This document shows positions 16,201-24,500 of a stretch of DNA of 42,058 bases, piece after piece (the first letter of the stretch is position 1; every line of letters starts with the position of its first letter). The translations under genes were made by a program, and so were the position numbers. Source of the stretch: a virus. Under the pieces are notes generated by a model. It saw only the letters and a program-made list of their open reading frames with translations. It ran no database searches and was not told the origin of the DNA. Where the stretch lies: positions 1 to 42,058 of IMG/VR virus record IMGVR_UViG_3300020419_000030, one strand, 5' to 3'.

Positions 16201-16810
16201 TGGTGCGATATCTGTAGATAACATAAGAACTGAGTTTGGTAGAACTGGTCAATTAGCTTTTAATCAGCTCTATAAAGGTGGTGGTATTGTTCCATCGTCA
16301 CTGACTGATACAGTTACAGCCGGTAGTACATCGTCCTCTAGTAACAACAGTGGTAGGGGTGGTGTCGATCAACCATTTGCATTTAATACGAATACCTCTT
16401 TAGTAAAATACTCCCTATGGTCTGACAATGGAGCTGCTAATGTTCAGACAGCGTCTTGGACTGTAGATAAAACAGCTACCTATAACTTCTCATTCACATA
16501 CTACTATGGTGGCTTTGGGAACTCCCATACGGCAACCATCGTGTTAGCTAAAAATGGATCTAATGTTGTTAACCAAGGTTTAGCATCGAATGATTCTAGC
16601 CAGTCTCATAGTGCTACTGTCTCAGCTCAATCCGGTGACACTATATCAATGTCATTCTCAGGATCTAGCTCAGGTTGGTCATCCAATACATTCTCCTTTG
16701 GTGGAGATAGTACTAGCACAAGAGTTGTTACAGTCGGTGTTAACGCCAATGTTCCAACTTCAGGAGCTATAGACTTACAAGACTTTTATTCAGCTACAAA
16801 CTCTATGTAA
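16184..16810 (+). CDS. Virion or tail beta-rich protein (208 aa)
   Basis: The start is taken as GTG 16184, inside the S74 gene's last codons, because AAAGGA sits 7 nt upstream and the product then begins MALQSSGAISVDNIRTEFG. That N-terminal signature is shared by many marine-phage tail proteins. The TTG at 16163 has no RBS. The rest is rich in Ser, Gly, Thr and Asn, with alternating beta-type stretches (TASWTVDKTATYNFSFTYYY, GDTISMSFSGSSSGW) typical of a jelly-roll or fibre domain. Likely a tail or capsid-decoration component. Confidence 0.75.
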   Translation: MALQSSGAISVDNIRTEFGRTGQLAFNQLYKGGGIVPSSLTDTVTAGSTSSSSNNSGRGGVDQPFAFNTNTSLVKYSLWSDNGAANVQTASWTVDKTATYNFSFTYYYGGFGNSHTATIVLAKNGSNVVNQGLASNDSSQSHSATVSAQSGDTISMSFSGSSSGWSSNTFSFGGDSTSTRVVTVGVNANVPTSGAIDLQDFYSATNSM

Positions 16811-16820
16811 GGAACAAGAT

Positions 16821-18437
16821 ATGGCTAACTTCCCAATTAGAGACTTAGGCTCCATAGGAGCTATTACAGACATAAGTCCTTACAACTTACCTATTAACGG
16901 CTTCTCGGAAGCAATTAATGTACGCTTTGACGAGGGGAAAGTCCGTAGGTCACCAATCTTCAGAGAAATAAAAGGATCACTGGGATTTACCCCTCGTTTT
17001 ACATACGGCATAGTTCCTAGTACCGGATACGACAGTGTGATTATGATTTCTGATGCTTGGGCGATAAAAGAATATAACTCAGGCACAGTATCGGACAGAA
17101 GTGGTTCAATTAGTGGCAGTTCAGATCCACGACCTTTTACTGGAACAACTCTGTCCTCTGTAAACTATATAAATAGAAAAGACCGTGTACCGGTATTCAG
17201 AACATCCTCAGGAACTAACTTTGCTGACTTAACAAATTTTCCGGCTAACTATAGATGTACCTCACTAAGATCCTATAATGACTTCTTAGTTGCCCTTAAC
17301 ACAACTGAAGGTTCTAATAACTTCCCTACTAGGGTTAGGTGGTCTAATGTGGCAACTGCAAATGCAGTACCTGACAGTTGGGATGAAACAGATACAACCA
17401 AGTCTGCTGGTTTCAATGACCTCGGTGAGATGTTATCAGGTATCGTGGATGGTCTTCCACTAGGTTCAAACTTTATCATATACTCAAGTGACCAAGTTTG
17501 GCTTATGGAGTTTGTCGGTGGAACATTCATCTTTAACTTTAGAAAGCTATTTACTGACTGTGGTTTAATTAACCAAAATTGTGTCGTTGAAGTAGACGGC
17601 AAACACTACTGCTTTGGTGACTTCGATATTTATGTTCATGATGGAACAACCAAGCAGTCAATCTCAGATGAGAAAGTCAGAAGCTTCGTTTATAACGGCT
17701 TGAACAATACAGCCAAGGAAAGGTTCTTTGTTCAACATAACCCAACATTAAATGAGATATACTTCTGCTACCTATCCGGAGATAGCCTCGTTAGCTTTCC
17801 AAATGCAACAAGGTGTAACAGAGCAGCAGTATTTAATTATCGAAATAACACTTGGTCTTTCATGGACTTACCTAATGTTTCTTCAGCGACTGTAGCAAAC
17901 ATTAACTCAATTAACACATATGCTACGGCAACGAACTTAACTTATGCCTTAGTCGGTGGAACATACTATGCTCAGGAAGACAGTTATGACAGACATACTT
18001 TAATGGTCTGCGAGGATAGCTCCTCAGATGGAATTACCTCAGATAAGTTACTCGCCCTAGATTTATCCGACTTAGGTCGTGTGGCTTTTCAGTTAGATAG
18101 TGAATCAGTAAAACCAGCTAAAGTAGAAAGAATAGGAATTGACTTAGATGAGACAAGAACCCCTCTAAGTGGATACAAAGTAATTAAGAGAATTTACCCT
18201 CAAGCCTCAACAACTCACTCAGGTGATAAAACCCTGACGATAACTTTCGGAGCCTCGGATATACCGAACTCAACTCCGACTTATGAGGGTTCAACAAGTT
18301 TTGATATGTCTACAGACTACAAAATAGATAGTCGAGCTGCCGGAAGGTATCTCAGCTATAAAGTAGAAATATCGGATAACAAGGACTTCGATCTATCAGG
18401 TTTTGATGTAGACATCGAGGCAACTGGGTCAAGGTAA
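16821..18437 (+). CDS. Tail accessory / packaged-DNA stabilisation-type protein (538 aa)
   Basis: The N-terminus (FPIRDLGSIGAITDISPYNL, INVRFDEGKVRRSP) and repeated short beta blocks (GIVDGLPLGSNFIIYSSDQV, CFGDFDIYVHDG, AVFNYRNNTWSFMDLP) match the beta-propeller-like tail accessory proteins related in role to P22 gp10, which close the portal channel and attach fibres. This type is common in HMO-2011- and SU10-like marine podoviruses rather than T7. It is followed by a one-base overlap with the next gene. The family is inferred from pattern and recall. Confidence 0.75.
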   Translation: MANFPIRDLGSIGAITDISPYNLPINGFSEAINVRFDEGKVRRSPIFREIKGSLGFTPRFTYGIVPSTGYDSVIMISDAWAIKEYNSGTVSDRSGSISGSSDPRPFTGTTLSSVNYINRKDRVPVFRTSSGTNFADLTNFPANYRCTSLRSYNDFLVALNTTEGSNNFPTRVRWSNVATANAVPDSWDETDTTKSAGFNDLGEMLSGIVDGLPLGSNFIIYSSDQVWLMEFVGGTFIFNFRKLFTDCGLINQNCVVEVDGKHYCFGDFDIYVHDGTTKQSISDEKVRSFVYNGLNNTAKERFFVQHNPTLNEIYFCYLSGDSLVSFPNATRCNRAAVFNYRNNTWSFMDLPNVSSATVANINSINTYATATNLTYALVGGTYYAQEDSYDRHTLMVCEDSSSDGITSDKLLALDLSDLGRVAFQLDSESVKPAKVERIGIDLDETRTPLSGYKVIKRIYPQASTTHSGDKTLTITFGASDIPNSTPTYEGSTSFDMSTDYKIDSRAAGRYLSYKVEISDNKDFDLSGFDVDIEATGSR

Positions 18438-18715
18438 TGGCAGTTGATGATAAAACCAACGCCACGGTAAACCCTTATATTAGAAGTCAGTTTCCAGTAT
18501 TTGAAGAAGGCATAAGAAGATACTTACAAGAAGAGCTACAAAGAATTGAAACAGCAATAAGACAGCTTACTCAAGCATCAACAGTTGTGACAGATACACC
18601 TCCTGACAGTCCAGTAAAAGGAATGGTCAGGTATGCCGTATCACCGTGGAACCCTTTATCAAATGGGTTCAGTGGTTTAGTCGTCTACAACGGAACGGCA
18701 TGGGTGGCTGTTTAA
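18437..18715 (+). CDS. Small virion protein, coiled coil plus C-terminal fibre-like patch (92 aa)
   Basis: It overlaps the preceding stop by one base (TAATG). Residues 20-48 (VFEEGIRRYLQEELQRIETA) form a probable coiled coil. The end, GMVRYAVSPWNPLSNGFSGL then VVYNGTAWVAV, resembles short beta motifs at tips of phage fibres. Probably a small trimeric tail component next to the stabilisation protein. Exact role unknown. Confidence 0.75.
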   Translation: MAVDDKTNATVNPYIRSQFPVFEEGIRRYLQEELQRIETAIRQLTQASTVVTDTPPDSPVKGMVRYAVSPWNPLSNGFSGLVVYNGTAWVAV

Positions 18716-18733
18716 TTATGGAAGGAAAATAAT

Positions 18734-19783
18734 ATGTGGGGTCAAATAGCCGGTGCTGTCATCGGTGGAGTAATGGCAAACAAAGCTGCTAAGAGAAGTG
18801 CCTCAGCTATGGATAGAGCAACTGAAGCTAACATGGCTGGTTTTAACTTAGCCAAGCCATATTTAGAAAAAGGTTACTCAGGTGGATCAGGAGCTTTGGA
18901 CTATGCCTTAGATAAAGGTGCATATGGTGGTTCGACATACGCTCCTATGACACAAATGTCCAAGGATGCTTATGACTACCTCAATCAATTTGGATTAGGT
19001 CAGAAAGGTAATATTCAAAATTTATTAGCTAATAGCCAAGGGTTCGGAACAAACTATGCAAACTTATATGGACAAACTCAACAAGATAAAATCAAGGCTG
19101 CATCAGATTATGCTCTCGCTAATTCCCCTAGCCTCATTGACGCTGCTATGCGAGACAGTAAAAGACAACTTGATGAAAATACACTCCGTAATATCGACTT
19201 GGCTGCGACTGGTTCAGGAAACACTAACTCCTCTAGAGCTGGGGTTGCAGAAGCGTTGGCTCGTAGGTCTTATGATGATCGTCGTGCCGATGTTACTTCT
19301 AACATCAACGATCAACTAGCAACTAGATATCTAAATCAGGATGCTACTAACTTTAATAATGCAATGGCAGCTAATAACGCCTTAGCTAATACCTATAAAA
19401 ATACATACGGCTTTGGAAGAGACATTGCAAACATGGGAGCCTTATCAGGTGGTGCCTTCCAAAAAGATGCCCAACAAAGACTTAACGAAGAAAGAGATGC
19501 CTTTGTCAGAGACCGTGACTTTAGAATGAAACAATATGGTGATTTCATGGGTAATATAATGGGTCGCTCTCCAACTTCACAATCAGGCATTCAGCCAAAC
19601 TTATATGACCCAGCTATGGCTGGTCTTATGGGTGCTGTCCAAGGTGCTGGTATTGGTGGTAAATGGGGTTCGCCTATTGGTCAGACAAATTGGGGTCAAA
19701 GTGGTAACGCTCAGAACTGGCATAGTACCGGTGGGGTTAACCCTAATTCCGGATACAATAGTATGGGTAGTTGGGGTACTTAA
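18734..19783 (+). CDS. Internal virion / DNA-ejection protein (349 aa)
   Basis: The N-terminus MWGQIAGAVIGGVMANKAAK is a glycine-alanine-rich amphipathic segment of the kind found in ejection proteins such as P22 gp7 and gp16. The middle is helical and rich in Asn, Ala and Arg (RRADVTSNINDQLATRYLNQ). The C-terminus is Gly-Asn-rich and low in complexity. It precedes the transglycosylase and the 1514-aa protein, giving a three-gene ejection cassette analogous to T7 gp14-gp15-gp16. The RBS GGAAGGAAAA lies just upstream. Confidence 0.75.
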   Translation: MWGQIAGAVIGGVMANKAAKRSASAMDRATEANMAGFNLAKPYLEKGYSGGSGALDYALDKGAYGGSTYAPMTQMSKDAYDYLNQFGLGQKGNIQNLLANSQGFGTNYANLYGQTQQDKIKAASDYALANSPSLIDAAMRDSKRQLDENTLRNIDLAATGSGNTNSSRAGVAEALARRSYDDRRADVTSNINDQLATRYLNQDATNFNNAMAANNALANTYKNTYGFGRDIANMGALSGGAFQKDAQQRLNEERDAFVRDRDFRMKQYGDFMGNIMGRSPTSQSGIQPNLYDPAMAGLMGAVQGAGIGGKWGSPIGQTNWGQSGNAQNWHSTGGVNPNSGYNSMGSWGT

Positions 19784-19789
19784 TATAAT

Positions 19790-21535
19790 ATGCAACCATA
19801 CGGCTACTTATCAAACTACAATAATGCCGTAACTCCTTCAATATTAGACCTAGTATTACACAATGAAACTGGTCACTTATCCGAACAAGATAGGTGGAAC
19901 GCTAATAAATCAAGATCAAGAAAAGGTGCTGTTGGTGGCTATCAGTTTATGCCTCAGCATCTTCATGACTTAGGTTATAAGTTACCTTCGTATACAATTC
20001 AGGATGTACTCAACCCTAAAAAGGCTAGAAATATAGCCTCAGATTTTATTAAGGGTTACTCAAATCATTATAACTTCGATAACTTAGCTGACACATTGAT
20101 CGGCTATAACTGGGGAGCGAAAAAAACCAGTGACTGGGTTAAGCGTGGAAGAAACTACGATGAACTACCTGAAGAGACTAAACAATACTTAACAAGGGCG
20201 ATGACTTACATCAATAAAAACCCTGATCAATTTAAGTTAACCAATATTGAGAAAGCTCCACCTTCTGAAGAAACAAGCAACCTTGATGAGGCTAACATGG
20301 TTGATAAATTAAATTTTCAAAAGGAACTAGAAAGAGGAAATGCTATGTATAACTTTAACCCCTATCAAATGAACAAAGCTCAAAGAGCAATTGAGGGTAG
20401 CCGTGGTTACAGATCTCCTCGTTGGGAAGACTTCTACTCTGAGGGATATGAGGGATATGCCTCCCCAGTGTTAGAAAACCCTTATGTCAGAGATGGCTAT
20501 GTAGGTCAATTCGATAATAGAGATGCCAGTGCTTATGATGACGGTACGTTTGCATCCCCCTATACTGGAGCATTAAGTTCTATATCAAACGAAGGTGTAT
20601 TGCCTAAGGGTATACTAGAACATCCTGAGGCTGATATGTTTTACAACTTAGATGTATCAAGACAAAATAAAGAAGACGTAAATAACAATACTAATAATAA
20701 CTTTGAATCAGATAACGAATCCCACCTATGGTCTAAGAAGAACGCCATAAAGAAGAATTGGGATAATGAAAACAACGTAACCACTGAAACTACTGGTAAT
20801 AATAATGTAACCAATATACCTAGTCCAAAGTTAATTAACAGAAGAGACCAACAAGATCTCACTAAAGGCGTTAGATACCCTGAAGATATTGACTTAAATG
20901 AAATGCTTATTCGTATCGGAGGAGCCGGTCAGAAAAACGCCCACTTAGGTGGTAACCGTATGCTTTCTGACGCTACAGCTATGTATGGTAATATCATGGA
21001 CTACAACCGTGGTCAGGCTTTAGCTAAATATAAGACAGACATGGCTAGAGTGAAAGCTACTGCTAAACAAACTAGAGAAGATCAAGATTACTTGGGAACT
21101 ATCGAACAGTCACTTGGTGATATGGATCGTGCCTTAGCCGGATTAGATGGGGGTGGTGTTACTGGTCTATGGGATGGTAATGTCGGAAGTTGGATAGATT
21201 CTATTACTGGCAACCCAAAAGAAACAACAAGGTTATTACTTCAGAAACTAAAAGTTGACGACACTCTACTTCGTATTGCTCAGACTAAGGGTGCAATCTC
21301 TAACAAAGAAATGGACTTATTCATGTCTCCAGCACCTAAAGTTGGATTTCATGATGAGGAAGTTTGGAGAAAATGGATTAACCAAAGAAAGAACGCTCTT
21401 ATGAAAATAAGAAGTAGACTTTTAAACAACCAACAAGTGGTTCCAAATGAAAGGGCGACAACTGGACAAGTAAACTCATTTACTGGTGGTGGTAAGACCT
21501 ATGTGGTTCACGGACAAAACGTAACCAAATTATGA
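19790..21535 (+). CDS. Internal virion protein with lytic transglycosylase domain (581 aa)
   Basis: Residues about 15-145 look like an SLT-type lysozyme-like domain: LDLVLHNETGHLSEQDRW holds the likely catalytic Glu, followed by KGAVGGYQFMPQHLHDLGYK and DTLIGYNWGAKKTSDWVKRG. In ejection proteins this domain opens peptidoglycan during DNA entry (T7 gp16 role). The middle (about 160-340) is Asn-rich and disordered; the C-terminal part is helical. Residues 311-325 are SHLWSKKNAIKKNWD, encoded by a 45-nt piece built from two parts of the primase gene. The gene overlaps the next one by 4 nt (ATGA). Confidence 0.82.
   Translation: MQPYGYLSNYNNAVTPSILDLVLHNETGHLSEQDRWNANKSRSRKGAVGGYQFMPQHLHDLGYKLPSYTIQDVLNPKKARNIASDFIKGYSNHYNFDNLADTLIGYNWGAKKTSDWVKRGRNYDELPEETKQYLTRAMTYINKNPDQFKLTNIEKAPPSEETSNLDEANMVDKLNFQKELERGNAMYNFNPYQMNKAQRAIEGSRGYRSPRWEDFYSEGYEGYASPVLENPYVRDGYVGQFDNRDASAYDDGTFASPYTGALSSISNEGVLPKGILEHPEADMFYNLDVSRQNKEDVNNNTNNNFESDNESHLWSKKNAIKKNWDNENNVTTETTGNNNVTNIPSPKLINRRDQQDLTKGVRYPEDIDLNEMLIRIGGAGQKNAHLGGNRMLSDATAMYGNIMDYNRGQALAKYKTDMARVKATAKQTREDQDYLGTIEQSLGDMDRALAGLDGGGVTGLWDGNVGSWIDSITGNPKETTRLLLQKLKVDDTLLRIAQTKGAISNKEMDLFMSPAPKVGFHDEEVWRKWINQRKNALMKIRSRLLNNQQVVPNERATTGQVNSFTGGGKTYVVHGQNVTKL
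20720..20764 (+). repeat. Primase-gene-derived 45-nt mosaic inside the transglycosylase gene
   Basis: Bases 20720-20736 are identical to 6883-6899 of the primase-helicase gene, and bases 20737-20764 are identical to 7008-7035. The two blocks are 17 and 28 nt, contiguous here but separated by 108 nt in the primase gene. Both copies use the same reading frame, so the same peptides (SHLWS and KNAIKKNWD) are encoded. The insertion sits in an Asn-rich linker where it would be tolerated. Confidence 0.9.
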
Positions 21536-24500
21536 ACTACAAAATAGGGAACAAAACTTACAGCATTCCTGATAACACACCCCAAGCAACAGTCGATAAA
21601 ATAATAAATACGTTAGCACTACAAGAGAAGTGGAGTGAAGGTGGTAGAGACAATGCCTTTCAATATAGTGCAGACCAAGCTCAGAAACTGTATGGTAAAA
21701 GCTTAGAGGCTTTTGGTCGGTTTTCTGGATTTGAAAATGTCGAGAAATATGGAACCGAAATAGCTGAACAGCAAGATAAAGATTTAGCTCAGGGTGGGTA
21801 TAAGCCTCAATATACTAAATCTTTCATGGACACCCTTGACCAAGACGGTGGTTTAGCAGCTATGGGATGGGTTGGTGAAAAGTTAGCTGAAAACTCAGTA
21901 TCAGGAGGTACGGCTATAGTCGGTACTGCAGCTACTGCTTTAGCTGCCTTATTCTCTACTCCGGTAGCAGCAGTTTTAGGTACTGGAACACTAATCGGTA
22001 GTGCCATGCTAGGAACTGGTGAAGTTGCCTTAGAAACAGAAGAGAAAACCGGATCTTATGATGAAGACATAGCACTCGGTGTTGGTTTAGTAATTGGTTT
22101 TCTAGATAAGTTTGGTGCTGGTAAAGTTATACCTAAGGATCAACTAGCCAAAATGACGGTTAAACAAGTTGCGAATGCTCTTCATAAAAAAGGATATGTA
22201 CAAGCATCTAAAGAGTTAGTTAAGACAACTCTTAAAAGAGGAGCTGTTGAGGGTATTACTGAATCTACTCAAGATGCAGCCTCTATGTTAGCCTCTGCTT
22301 ATCAGGGTGGCGAATACACCTCAGATGAAGTTAAAAATAGACTTATAGATTCTGCTGTTATCGGTAAAGTCTATGGTTCAGGAGCTAGTTTAGCTGCTGA
22401 TACTGCTAAGGGTACTGCTAAAGGTATTAATAAGGTATTTAGTGGTGTTAGTGGTGATGGTAAAACGAAACAGACTTCAACTCCTAAAGAAGGAGCTACT
22501 GATTTAGCTATATTACTAAAACAAATAGCTGAGGATAATAACTTCGACCTTCAAGACTTAGACAAAATGTCTCAAAATGGAGCAAGGGTTACTGTTGATA
22601 CTGCTCATAAGCACATCAACAATTATATGAAAAACAGAATAAGTGATTTAAAAACACAGCTTAAAATCACCGATCTAGATGAATTTTCTTTAGTAGAAGA
22701 TAAGATACTTGCAAATATAGGCTTTGAAGAGGCTAGAAACAAAACTAAGAATATTGTCGGAGTTAAAGAGTTTGAATCAGTTGAAAGATTGGTAGGTCAC
22801 CTTCGAGAAGGACAAGAACTTATTAAATTTATGAAGATGTCTAACGAGCTTAGTAAACTTCATAATTCAGGATATCAGAAAGGATTATCAAAAATTACCG
22901 ACAACTTCTCTCCAATTGGTGGGAGTGTTGGTTATGACAAAGGTGCTATCAATACTGAGAAGGTACTACGCCCTATAGCCTCAGGTGGTGCAGCTATAAC
23001 TACTGGGGGTGCATCTTTACTTGGGCAACTTGGTATTGTCGCTGGGGGTCGTGCCATAGACAAATTAAGAGGTGTTAATAAGTCCGTAGTAGATGACTAC
23101 ATTCAGAAAAACAAAGATGGTACACCGATAAAGACTATTAAAGATCCTAGTATTAGACAACAAGCTATTGACGAACAGAAAAGAATAGAGGCTGAAACAT
23201 TAGCCGAAGAGCAGAGATTACTCCAAGAAGAAAACGAAAGAATAGAATTAAATAAACAGCTAGACCAAGATAACGCTCCCCCAGCTCCGAACTCCCCTCA
23301 ATTCACGGTGGAAGATGCCACTGGTTTAAATAAAGATAAAGTTGAACAAGTTTTAACTATATTGGACATGACGGCAACAAACCCAGCTTTAAAAAGAGCT
23401 ATAGCTAGTTACCGTAACTCTGTACGTCAAGGTGGTAGGGTACAAGGTTTAACTGAGTTAATCAGGGCAATGAACGTAGCTATTACACAGAATAATATAG
23501 CTAGAGATAGAGAGCCAAACCAAGCTCTAAATAACTCTTTAAATAACCCTACAAATCAAAATAACCAAGGAACAGCAAATTGGCAAAACAACCCTAACTA
23601 TCAAAGGGGAATTGCTGACAACCAAGCTCTTGCTGATGAGTTAATCCAAGAAGCTGACAATGACACTAATATGCCTAAAGTGGATAAAGCTAAAGTCATG
23701 GCGACTTTATCTACATTAAAAAAGAACTTAGGATCTAACCCAGTAGAAACTGCTCAAAGAGTAATTAAGGATCTTCAGGCTACCCTGAAAGACCCTAACT
23801 CAGCTAAATATGTTATCCCATACTTAGAAAGAGTTGTCGGTCAACAAGGTATGAAGACTGATGTTAATGAAGAAACTATTACTGAAACTGATGAGTACAT
23901 AGAGTTACTAAACCCTTTAACTGCTGCTCCTAAAAGATCTGTTGAAGAAATCGGAAAGATACTTGAGGCACACCAATTAGAAAAGTATGGAAGAAAACTT
24001 GATATTGTAAATAATGAAGAAGACTTCAATTTAGTTAAAGATGAACTTTCTAAACAAATTAAATATCAACTAGACAATGATCCCATTGCCGGTGATTGGT
24101 ATGACCAAGATATTGCAGATACTATAAATACATCTTCTACTGTAATGCCTGAATTAAAAGATCCAAATAATAAAAAATTATTACTTCTTTTAACTGCTCT
24201 TACTTCTATTGGTGAAAAACCTATCACTAACTTTAGGCAAGGTGCATCTCTAGCCTTACATTACTTTGAAACTGGTAATATCGGTGAAAAGTCAGTTATT
24301 GACGGTAAAGAAAGAATTGTTAACCCAACAACTGGAAAGATTTTAGGTTTTAAAGGAGCCTCTAAGGAACCGGCTTTAAGACTATTAGATCATATGGTTA
24401 AAACTATGGGTCTTGAAGGTGCTATGGAGTGGCTACACTCAACCAAAACTAAAAAAGAGATAGATGCTAAAAGAGCAGAAATAGGACTAGGTAAACAAGC

